64,000 nucleotides of DNA from Massilia sp. CF038. Lineage in GTDB: Bacteria; Pseudomonadota; Gammaproteobacteria; Burkholderiales; Burkholderiaceae_D. Shown piece after piece: positions 32,457-41,379 of this stretch. The DNA lies in the NCBI RefSeq assembly GCF_900129765.1, contig NZ_FQWU01000001.1:372001-436000 (forward strand). Direction: 5' to 3'. Positions within the stretch are counted from its first letter, which is position 1. Each line of letters starts with the position of its first letter. Below the pieces are notes generated by a model. It had not been told where the DNA came from, did not search any database, and worked only from the letters and a program-made list of their open reading frames with translations. The position numbers were made by a program, and so were the translations under genes.

Positions 32457-34298
32457 ATGTCTGAAACCCCTATCCTTAAGTTCGCCGATCTCAACCTTTC
32501 CGCCGTGGTGCTGAAAGTCATGAAAGAGGTTGGTTACGAAACGCCTTCGCCGATTCAGGCGGCCACCATTCCTTTGTTGTTGGCCAATCGCGATGTGCTT
32601 GGACAGGCTCAGACCGGTACCGGCAAGACCGCGGCCTTCGCGCTGCCGATTCTCTCGCGCATCGATCTCAAGCAGCAATCGCCCCAGGCCCTGGTGCTGG
32701 CGCCAACGCGTGAACTGGCGATCCAGGTTGCCGAAGCGTTCCAGACCTATGCCGCCCACATCAAGGATTTCCGCGTGCTGCCGATTTATGGTGGCCAAAG
32801 CTACGGTCCGCAATTGTCGGCCCTGCGCCGTGGCGTGCACGTCATTGTTGGTACCCCGGGCCGCGTGATCGACCACCTGGAAAAAGGGTCGCTCGACCTG
32901 TCCCAGCTGAAAACCCTGGTTCTGGACGAAGCCGACGAAATGCTGCGCATGGGCTTTATTGACGATGTCGAGCAGATCCTGCAAAAGACGCCAGAGTCGC
33001 GCCAGACCGCGCTGTTCTCGGCCACCATGCCGCCAGCGATCAAGCGCATCGCCAAAACCTACCTGCGCGACGCGGCCGAAGTGACCGTCGCCGCCAAGAC
33101 CGGCACTGCCGACAACATCCGTCAGCGTTACTGGATGGTGAGCGGCATGCAGAAAACCGAAGCGCTGACCCGCATTCTGGAAGCCGAGCCGTTTGACGGC
33201 ATGATCATTTTTGCGCGCACCAAGCTCGGTACCGAAGAACTGGCATCGAAACTGCAGGCACGCGGCTTTGCCGCCACCGCCATCAATGGCGACATGCAGC
33301 AGGCGCAGCGCGAGCGCACCATCGAACAGCTCAAGAATGGCAAGATCGACATTCTGGTCGCCACCGACGTTGCCGCGCGCGGTCTGGACGTGGAGCGCAT
33401 CAGCCACGTGATCAACTACGACGTGCCGTCCGATCCCGAAAGCTACACCCACCGCATTGGCCGTACCGGCCGTGCTGGCCGCAGCGGCGAAGCGATCCTG
33501 TTCATCACCCCGCGTGAGCAAGGCTTGTTGAAAGCGATCGAGCGCGCCACGCGCCAGCCGGTTGCGCCACTGACCCTGCCTACCGTGAAGGCCGTGAACG
33601 ATGTGCGGATCGCCAAATTCAAGGACCAGATCACAGAAGCGATTGCTGCCGGCGGTCTGGACGTGTTCCGCTCGCTGATCGAAGAATACGAACGCGAACA
33701 GAACGTGCCAGCGATCGAAATTGCTGCTGCCCTGGCGCGCCTGGCGCGTGGCGATGTGCCGCTGCTGCTGGAAAAACCAAACCGTGACGCCAAGGCCGCG
33801 CCATCGTGGAAGGATGAGGCGCCGATGGCACGTGCACCACGTTCGGATGCACCTGCCCGCGCCGAGCGTGCTGACCGTGGCGATGCGCCAGCGTTCAAGC
33901 GTGAACGCGTGGCCCGTCCGCAGGAAGATGGCATGGGTACCTTCCGGATCGAAGTCGGCCATGCGCACGGCGTCAAGCCAGGTAATATCGTCGGCGCCAT
34001 CGCCAACGAAGCGGGTATCGAATCGAAGTACATCGGCCGCATTGAAATCTACGACGATTACAGCATGCTGGACCTGCCATCGGATATGCCGCCAGACCTG
34101 ATCGACCACCTGAAGGGTGTGTGGGTCGCTGGCCAGCAGCTCAACATCACGCGTGATGGCGAGGCGCCAGCGCCGAAAAAAGCCAGCGCGCCGAAAAAAG
34201 CTGGTGGTGACCGCCGCTTCGAAGAGAAAAAACTGGGACCGAAAAAATCCTACGATTCGAAGAAGAAGGAACACCGCAAGGGGCCGAAGCCAGCTTGA
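32457..34298 (+). CDS. deaD: DEAD-box RNA helicase DeaD/CsdA type
   Basis: The 613-residue helicase has the Q motif (about residues 5-30), Walker A AQTGTGKT, PTRELA, the DEAD box in VLDEADEML, SAT and HRIGRTGRAGR in order. A charged linker and a DbpA-like RNA-binding domain follow (about 485-560, GTFRIEVGHAHGVKPGNIVG), then a Lys-rich tail. It unwinds structured RNA, aiding ribosome assembly and mRNA turnover in the cold. The ATG at 32457 gives the normal MSETPILKFADL start; upstream frame is non-coding. The 166 bp between the preceding terminator and this gene contains no other gene. The gene overlaps the following TTG-started gene by 4 bp. Confidence 0.92.
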   Translation: MSETPILKFADLNLSAVVLKVMKEVGYETPSPIQAATIPLLLANRDVLGQAQTGTGKTAAFALPILSRIDLKQQSPQALVLAPTRELAIQVAEAFQTYAAHIKDFRVLPIYGGQSYGPQLSALRRGVHVIVGTPGRVIDHLEKGSLDLSQLKTLVLDEADEMLRMGFIDDVEQILQKTPESRQTALFSATMPPAIKRIAKTYLRDAAEVTVAAKTGTADNIRQRYWMVSGMQKTEALTRILEAEPFDGMIIFARTKLGTEELASKLQARGFAATAINGDMQQAQRERTIEQLKNGKIDILVATDVAARGLDVERISHVINYDVPSDPESYTHRIGRTGRAGRSGEAILFITPREQGLLKAIERATRQPVAPLTLPTVKAVNDVRIAKFKDQITEAIAAGGLDVFRSLIEEYEREQNVPAIEIAAALARLARGDVPLLLEKPNRDAKAAPSWKDEAPMARAPRSDAPARAERADRGDAPAFKRERVARPQEDGMGTFRIEVGHAHGVKPGNIVGAIANEAGIESKYIGRIEIYDDYSMLDLPSDMPPDLIDHLKGVWVAGQQLNITRDGEAPAPKKASAPKKAGGDRRFEEKKLGPKKSYDSKKKEHRKGPKPA

Positions 34299-34621
34299 AC
34301 GTCCTGTTCATCTGCAGTAAAAACCAGTGGCGCAGCCCGACGGCGGAGCAGATGTTTCGCCGCCGTCCGGGTTTGTCGGTGCGTTCGGCCGGTACCAGTG
34401 CCGGCGCCCGGCGCACGGTGTCGGAACACGATATCGGCTGGGCCGAGGTGATTCTGGTGATGGAAGAGAAGCACAAGTCCCGCCTCAAGGCCCAATTCGG
34501 CCGTCTGCTTGAAGGCCGCGCCATCCACGTGCTGGATGTGCCGGACGATTACAAATACATGGATCCGGAACTGGTCGAGCTGCTGGAGCAGTCGGCTGCG
34601 CCATTGTTGTGCCCCGACTGA
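34295..34621 (+). CDS. low-molecular-weight tyrosine phosphatase-like protein
   Basis: This 108-residue protein begins with the phosphatase P-loop: LFICSKNQWRSPTAEQMF contains CX5R followed by S, as in low-molecular-weight phosphotyrosine phosphatases and arsenate reductases. An acidic region VPDDYKYMDP near residues 85-95 could supply the general acid. It is shorter than classical family members (about 150 residues). The start is TTG at 34295, overlapping the deaD stop by 4 bp, and no ATG is available near the P-loop. Coupling to deaD suggests a regulatory or stress role; the substrate is unknown. Confidence 0.75.
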   Translation: MNVLFICSKNQWRSPTAEQMFRRRPGLSVRSAGTSAGARRTVSEHDIGWAEVILVMEEKHKSRLKAQFGRLLEGRAIHVLDVPDDYKYMDPELVELLEQSAAPLLCPD

Positions 34622-34651
34622 CCCGCCTTTCATCCATCAAGGAGTGCTGTG

Positions 34652-34999
34652 ATGCGTTTGTTCCGTTTGCTGTCCGTCCTGCTGACTGTCGCGCTGCTGT
34701 CTGCCTGTGCCAAGCCGCTCCCGCCGGAACAGGCAGCGTATGCCGGCACCTGGTCGGCGCAAGGTGTGACGCTGGCCATTGCTCAGGAGGGCACGATCGC
34801 GTACCGCAAGGTCGACAAATCCGGTGGCATGAACCATTCCACCTCCATCGATGCCCCGATCAAGCAATTCGACGCCGACGGGTTCACCGTGGGCGTGGGA
34901 CCCATCGAGACCAAATTTGTCGTGCAGCACCCGCCACACAAGGATGGCGAGGTCTGGAAGATGACGGTGGACGGCGTTGAGCTGACCAAGTCCCCGTAG
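34652..34999 (+). CDS. small lipoprotein of unknown function
   Basis: The 115-residue product has a lipoprotein signal ending in the lipobox LLSAC (Cys at about residue 19). A beta-rich domain of about 90 residues follows (AGTWSAQGVTLAIAQEGTIAY), and a GTW start with alternating strands suggests a lipocalin-like or barrel fold. I could not name the family. AAGGAG lies seven bases before the ATG at 34652. It follows the phosphatase-like gene by 30 bp and is convergent with the transporter, 4 bp away. Confidence 0.72.
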   Translation: MRLFRLLSVLLTVALLSACAKPLPPEQAAYAGTWSAQGVTLAIAQEGTIAYRKVDKSGGMNHSTSIDAPIKQFDADGFTVGVGPIETKFVVQHPPHKDGEVWKMTVDGVELTKSP

Positions 35000-35003
35000 T
35001 TGT

Positions 35004-36281
35004 TCAGTGTGCGGCAGCGCGCGCCGTCAGGGGCAGAGTGGCGCCGCTGCGATCGCGCACCAGCAGCCACAGAGCCGCTGAAATGGCCAGCGAGCCGCCG
35101 CAGATGACATACAGGGCGCTGTTATTGCCCACGTCCTTGAGCACGTAGCCAACCCCGGTCGACATCAACTGCGGCAGCACCACCGACAGATTGAACACGC
35201 CCATGAAGAAGCCCATGCGGCTCTTGTCAACCTTGTCGCTCATGATGGCAAAGGGCAGGCTGACAATCGCGCTCCAGCCGATGCCGGCCACCGCGATCAG
35301 CACATACAGCATCAAGGGCGTGCGCGCGTAAGCGGCAATGGCAAAGTACGCGCCTGCCATGATCGCCACGCACAGGGCCTGCGTGCTGACGCGCCCGATG
35401 CGCTTTGCCACCGGACCCAGGACCAGGGCTGGCAGCAGGAAGCCGACGGTATTAAGAATCGCGAACGAATACGCGATCACCTGGCCGCTCATCAGATTGG
35501 CCTGCGCTTCCGGCAGCCCGGCCGGAACAATATGGGTCTGGATGAAGCCATAGGTGTAGACAAACATCGACTGCACGCCCAGCCACGAAAAGCCATGCGC
35601 AATGTAGATGCGCCACAGCTGGCCCCAGTCGGCGCGCGTGGCCGCTGCGTTATCGGCCTGCAGCGCCAGCTCGCGCTGCTCCTTGATGAAGAACATCGGC
35701 AGGACAGAAAACGCAAACACGATGATCGCGCCCAGCGTGATCAGGGTCTCGTTGCCAAAAGTGGCGCCCACCAGGTAAGCCATCACACCCCAGAAGCCGG
35801 AGATGGTCTGCATCCAGGTGTAGCCCTTGGTGCGTGCCTCGCCCTCGGGCGTGAGGTCCGCAATGATGGAGCGGGTCGGGTTGAAGCTGACGTTGATCGA
35901 CAGGTCCAGCACCAGTGCGATCACGATTGCCACGGCCAGAATATGGCCGCCACCAAACAGGCGGTCGACCATGTCGATGCGGGGCAGCAGGAATACCATC
36001 AGCGCTGCGAGCGTGCCGCCGATCAGAATGAAGGGGCGGCGCCGGCCGCCCCAGAACCAGGTTTTGTCGCTGATCAGGCCAATCAGTACCTGTCCCAGAA
36101 TGCCCGCGGTGGGGCCAGCTGCCCAGACCACGCCGATCTGGTGAATCTCGAGCCCGAATTTGGTGGAAAGAATCCAGCTCAATGCGGAAATCTGGATGCA
36201 CAGCGCAAAGCCCATCGCCGTCGAAGGCAGGCTCATTGTCGCGTAGAAAAAGTTACTCAAGCGCTTCTGCATATCCAGCAT
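35004..36281 (-). CDS. major facilitator sugar transporter (SLC45/GPH-like)
   Basis: The 425-residue protein has about 12 membrane helices and the motifs of the sugar:proton symporter branch related to SUT/SLC45 and GPH transporters, including SDKTWFWGGRRRPFILIGG after helix 2 and a mirrored SDKVDKSRMG segment in the second half. It should carry a mono- or disaccharide across the inner membrane. It is divergent from a second, different transporter of the same class, with operator candidates in the 160 bp between. Glucose or maltose is the likely cargo from context. The ATG at 36281 lies 17 bp from an operator candidate. Confidence 0.83.
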   Translation of the reverse strand: MLDMQKRLSNFFYATMSLPSTAMGFALCIQISALSWILSTKFGLEIHQIGVVWAAGPTAGILGQVLIGLISDKTWFWGGRRRPFILIGGTLAALMVFLLPRIDMVDRLFGGGHILAVAIVIALVLDLSINVSFNPTRSIIADLTPEGEARTKGYTWMQTISGFWGVMAYLVGATFGNETLITLGAIIVFAFSVLPMFFIKEQRELALQADNAAATRADWGQLWRIYIAHGFSWLGVQSMFVYTYGFIQTHIVPAGLPEAQANLMSGQVIAYSFAILNTVGFLLPALVLGPVAKRIGRVSTQALCVAIMAGAYFAIAAYARTPLMLYVLIAVAGIGWSAIVSLPFAIMSDKVDKSRMGFFMGVFNLSVVLPQLMSTGVGYVLKDVGNNSALYVICGGSLAISAALWLLVRDRSGATLPLTARAAAH

Positions 36282-36298
36282 GGTGTCCCCATTCGTTC

Positions 36299-36313
36299 TG
36301 TTATTTGACTACA
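36299..36313 (-). promoter_or_regulatory. HexR-like operator candidate upstream of the minus-strand transporter
   Basis: TGTTATTTGACTACA matches the palindromic consensus at 10 of 12 positions, with an intact right half TTGACTACA identical to that of the site at 29024. It lies 17 bp before the transporter ATG. Confidence 0.55.
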
Positions 36314-36368
36314 ATTTTGCTTGTTTTTGTTGGTTTGCTACGGCAATTCTACTATGGAACGGTTTGGA

Positions 36369-36403
36369 TTGACACTCAGAAAACGTCATGTTACTTTGCT
36401 ACA
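36369..36403 (+). promoter_or_regulatory. promoter with overlapping operator candidate for the plus-strand transporter operon
   Basis: TTGACA (36369-36374), a 17-bp spacer and a weak -10 TACTTT (36392-36397) precede the transporter gene. TGTTACTTTGCTACA (36389-36403) covers the -10 and matches the operator consensus at 8 of 12 positions, the weakest of the set. Confidence 0.5.
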
Positions 36404-36441
36404 AATTACACAATATCCAGCAGCACCATTTGGGGACACTG

Positions 36442-37770
36442 ATGCAAATGCAATTTTCGGCGATCAAGCCGCGCCTGACTTTCTGGCAGCTATGGAACAT
36501 GAGCTTCGGCTTCTTTGGCATCCAGTTTGGCTTCGCCCTGCAAAATTCCAACAGCAGCCGCATATTTTCCACCCTGGGCGCGTCGCCTGACGACTTGCCC
36601 TGGTTCTGGCTGGCCGCACCCGTCACCGGCTTGATGGTACAGCCGATCATCGGCTACCTGAGCGACAACACCTGGCACCCGACCTGGGGCCGGCGCCGTC
36701 CGTTCTTTTTCGCGGGGGCTTTGCTGGCCACGCTGGCCATGTTCCTGATGCCCAATTCAACCGCGATCTGGATGGCGGTCTTCGCACTGTGGATCATGGA
36801 CGCGTCGATCAACGTGGCCATGGAGCCGTTCCGCGCATTTGTGGGCGACAAGCTCAATCCTGCGCAGCAGACTTCCGGCTTTGCGATGCAGACCTTTTTC
36901 ATCGGCTGCGGCTCGGTGATTGCCTCGCTCCTTCCCAGCATGTTCGACTGGGCAGGTTTCAGCAACGTCGCCGTCAATGGCAGCATTCCCGAGACCGTGC
37001 GCTATTCCTTCTATGTGGGCGGCGTAGCCTTCATGGGCGCAGTCATGTGGACCGTGCTGACCACCGATGAAATCGCACCGGCAGACCTGCCGAAGTTTCG
37101 CGCCGAACGCGCCAGCAATGGCGGTCTGGCGACGGCCATCAAGGAAATTCTGGCTGGCTTCGGCAAAATGCCGCTGACCATGCGCCAGCTCGCCGCAGTG
37201 CAGTTCTTCTCGTGGAGCGCGCTGTTCGTCATGTGGGTCAACACGACCAATGCGATTGCCGCTAACGCTTTTGGCACCACGGATGCGCAGTCGGATGCCT
37301 TCCAGAGCGCGGGTAACTGGGTCGGTGTCATGTTCGCCGTGTACAACGGCGTGTCGGCTCTGGCGGCCTTCATCCTGCCTGTCATAGCACGCAAAACCAA
37401 TCGCAAGGTGCTGCACATGATCTGCCTGATCATCGGTGGTCTCAGCCTGGCCAGCATCATGTTCATTCATACCAAGGAACTGCTGCTGCTGCCAATGATT
37501 GGCGTGGGCATTGCGTGGGCCAGCATTCTGACGGTGCCATATGCGATCCTGGCTGGCTCCCTGCCTGCTGAAAAAATGGGCTACTACATGGGGGTGTTTA
37601 ATTTCTTCGTGGTGATCCCGCAGATTATCGCGGGCCTGATCCTGGGCCCGATCACCATCAAGTTCCTGGGCGGTCACGCGGTCAATGCGCTGGCCCTGGG
37701 CGGCGCCTGCATGGTCATTGGTGGACTGTGCACGCTGTTTGTGAAGGATGACGCGGCTGCGGCCAGCTAA
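36442..37770 (+). CDS. major facilitator sugar transporter (SLC45/GPH-like), second copy
   Basis: The 442-residue protein has about 12 membrane helices, beginning at about residues 15-40, and the loop SDNTWHPTWGRRRPFFFAGA after helix 2. The WGRRRP motif is shared with SUT/SLC45 and MalT-like maltose carriers of marine and soil proteobacteria. It is clearly homologous to, but well diverged from, the transporter on the other strand, so cargo may differ (for example maltose versus glucose). The ATG at 36442 has GGGGA upstream; an upstream ATG at 36388 would fall in the operator and is unlikely. Pgm and alpha-amylase genes follow on the same strand with gaps of 61 and 27 bp. Confidence 0.82.
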   Translation: MQMQFSAIKPRLTFWQLWNMSFGFFGIQFGFALQNSNSSRIFSTLGASPDDLPWFWLAAPVTGLMVQPIIGYLSDNTWHPTWGRRRPFFFAGALLATLAMFLMPNSTAIWMAVFALWIMDASINVAMEPFRAFVGDKLNPAQQTSGFAMQTFFIGCGSVIASLLPSMFDWAGFSNVAVNGSIPETVRYSFYVGGVAFMGAVMWTVLTTDEIAPADLPKFRAERASNGGLATAIKEILAGFGKMPLTMRQLAAVQFFSWSALFVMWVNTTNAIAANAFGTTDAQSDAFQSAGNWVGVMFAVYNGVSALAAFILPVIARKTNRKVLHMICLIIGGLSLASIMFIHTKELLLLPMIGVGIAWASILTVPYAILAGSLPAEKMGYYMGVFNFFVVIPQIIAGLILGPITIKFLGGHAVNALALGGACMVIGGLCTLFVKDDAAAAS

Positions 37771-37825
37771 CTGGCGTCTTGTTTTGTCAACATGTCGTAT
37801 CCTTCCGGGTCCAAGACAGGAGTGA

Positions 37826-39463
<1,638 letters not shown>

Positions 39464-39490
39464 TTCATTAACCCAACCAACAGGAAAAGC

Positions 39491-41149
39491 ATGAAGTATT
39501 CCGCACTCGTTCTCTCAATGACAATGGCCTTCGCTGGCGCCGCGAATGCCGCGACACCGGCGCCGGCCAAGCCTTTCCTGTGGGAGAACGCCACGGTCTA
39601 CTTCATGCTGACCGACCGCTTCAACAATGCCAATCCGTCCAACGACCTGGCATATGGCCGCAAGGCCGATGGTGCACCGCTGCGCGGCTACATGGGTGGG
39701 GATCTGGCTGGTATTACGGCGAAAATTAAAGAAGGCTACTTTGAATCGCTTGGCGTGGACGCGCTGTGGATCTCGCCACCGGTAGAGCAGAACCACGCCA
39801 GTACCGACGAAGGCACCGGTAATTCCTACGGTTTTCATGGTTACTGGGCCAAGGACTTCACCAGCATCGACGCCAATCTTGGCACAGAAGCGGACCTGCA
39901 CGAACTGGTCGATACCGCGCATGCGCACGGCATGCGGGTGCTGCTTGATGTGGTGATGAATCACACTGGGCCTGTCACCGCGGCCGATCCAGCCTGGCCA
40001 AAAGAGTGGGTTCGGCTCGATCCGCTGTGTACCTACAAGGATGCGAAGACCACGGTGGAGTGCACACTGGTCAAAAATCTGCCGGACATACGTACCGATA
40101 GCAACAAGAACGTCAAGCTGCCGCCATCGCTGGTGGCGAAGTGGAAGAAAGAAGGCCGCTACGAGCGTGAAGTCGGTGAACTTGACGCCTTCTTCAAGCG
40201 CACCGGATACCCGCGCGCGCCGCGCTACTATTTGATGAAGTGGCATGCCGACTGGGTGCGCAAGTACGGCTTTGACGGCTTCCGCGGCGACACCGTCAAG
40301 CACACCGAGCCTGGTGTATGGAAGGAGCTGAAAAAAGTCGCCAGCGAGGCGTATGAAGACTGGAAGAAGGCCAATCCTTCCAAGCGGCTGGGCGATGACA
40401 AGTTCTTCATGGTGGCCGAGGTCTATAACTATGCCATCACGCATGGACACAAGTTCGACATGGGTGGCGGGCAGCTGGTGGACTTCTACGCCAACGGTTT
40501 CGACAGCATGATCAACTTCAGCCTGCCGACGGATGCAAAGCAGGGCTATGAGAAGCTGTTCAGCAGTTATTCGAATGCGCTGTACGGGCCGCAGGGAGGG
40601 CAGGTGTTGAACTACATGAGTTCTCACGATGATGGAAATCCCTTTGATCCGCTGCGCACGCGCGCGTTCGAGTCCGCGACCAAGCTGATGCTGGCGCCTG
40701 GCGCCGTGCAGATTTACTATGGCGACGAAACGGCCCGCCTGCTCAAGATTGAAGGCGCGGTGGGTGACGCGACGTTGCGCTCATTCATGAATTGGGATGA
40801 TCTGGCCAATAACGCCCAGCGCTCAGGGTATCGGGTGGGCGATCTGCACGAGCACTGGCGCCGTCTTGGCCTGTTCCGCAAGGCGCATCCGGCGGTGGGG
40901 GCAGGGGTGCATACCCAGCTGCAGACCAGTCCTTATACTTTCAAGCGTGTGCTTGAGCGGGGCGAGTTGCGCGACCGGGTGGTGGTCGCGCTGGACGTGC
41001 CAAAGGATAAACCGGCCGAGGTGAGCGTGGCCGGGGTGTTTGCTGACGGGCAGACGGTGCGCGATTATTATTCGGGGAAGACGGCGGTGGTTGCGAATAA
41101 CAAGGTGGTGTTCGAGACCGGGAATGGAATCGTGCTGATCGGGTATTAA
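39491..41149 (+). CDS. exported alpha-amylase (GH13)
   Basis: The 552-residue enzyme has a signal peptide (cleavage after ANA, about residue 20). Its GH13 barrel catalytic residues are the Asp in GFRGDTVKH (about 266), Glu in MVAEVYNY (about 310) and Asp in SSHDDGNPF (about 380), with the first conserved region DVVMNHTG. A C-terminal beta domain starts near residue 470. An insert with two Cys (about residues 180-193) resembles the MalS-like periplasmic amylases. It cuts alpha-1,4 bonds in maltodextrins and starch. AGGAAAAGC precedes the ATG at 39491. The final codons and stop are part of a 36-bp tandem repeat that continues downstream. Confidence 0.88.
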   Translation: MKYSALVLSMTMAFAGAANAATPAPAKPFLWENATVYFMLTDRFNNANPSNDLAYGRKADGAPLRGYMGGDLAGITAKIKEGYFESLGVDALWISPPVEQNHASTDEGTGNSYGFHGYWAKDFTSIDANLGTEADLHELVDTAHAHGMRVLLDVVMNHTGPVTAADPAWPKEWVRLDPLCTYKDAKTTVECTLVKNLPDIRTDSNKNVKLPPSLVAKWKKEGRYEREVGELDAFFKRTGYPRAPRYYLMKWHADWVRKYGFDGFRGDTVKHTEPGVWKELKKVASEAYEDWKKANPSKRLGDDKFFMVAEVYNYAITHGHKFDMGGGQLVDFYANGFDSMINFSLPTDAKQGYEKLFSSYSNALYGPQGGQVLNYMSSHDDGNPFDPLRTRAFESATKLMLAPGAVQIYYGDETARLLKIEGAVGDATLRSFMNWDDLANNAQRSGYRVGDLHEHWRRLGLFRKAHPAVGAGVHTQLQTSPYTFKRVLERGELRDRVVVALDVPKDKPAEVSVAGVFADGQTVRDYYSGKTAVVANNKVVFETGNGIVLIGY

Positions 41150-41223
41150 CCGACCGGGAATGGAATCGTGCTGATCGGGTATTAACCGACGGGGAATGGG
41201 ATTGCGCTGATCGGGTATTAACC
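41116..41223. repeat. 36-bp tandem repeat, three copies, spanning the amylase stop codon
   Basis: Copies start at 41116, 41152 and 41188. The second has one and the third a few differences from the first. Copy 1 is the last 11 codons and stop of the amylase gene. Because 36 is a multiple of three, copies 2 and 3 keep the frame and each carries its own TAA, encoding TGNGIVLIGY-stop and a near-identical version. This looks like recent slippage duplication. Confidence 0.95.
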
Positions 41224-41224
41224 A

Positions 41225-41308
41225 CATCGCCCTCGCGAAGGCGGGGGCCTATACCATGCCTCCGAATTCGGAACCGTGGTATAGGCCCCCGCCTTCGCGA
41301 GGGCGATG
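41225..41308. repeat. 84-bp palindromic intergenic element, copy 1
   Basis: A perfect 32-bp inverted repeat (41225-41256 paired with 41277-41308) encloses a 20-bp loop that itself contains the palindrome TCCGAATTCGGA. Ends read CATCGCCCTCGCG and CGCGAGGGCGATG. A second, diverged copy of identical length lies at 59800-59883. There is no coding capacity. It sits between the amylase and the glucokinase-fusion gene and could also end transcription. Confidence 0.92.
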
Positions 41309-41379
41309 TTGGGCGTCACTTATTGGTGCATTTCGTACAATAGGGTATGCTACGCGCGAACCTGGCCCCATTTACCGCG

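Noticed and set aside
41225-41308. Large palindrome read as CRISPR repeat or attachment site
   Set aside because: There is only one copy here, with no spacer array, integrase or cas genes. The sister copy elsewhere fits a dispersed palindromic element better.
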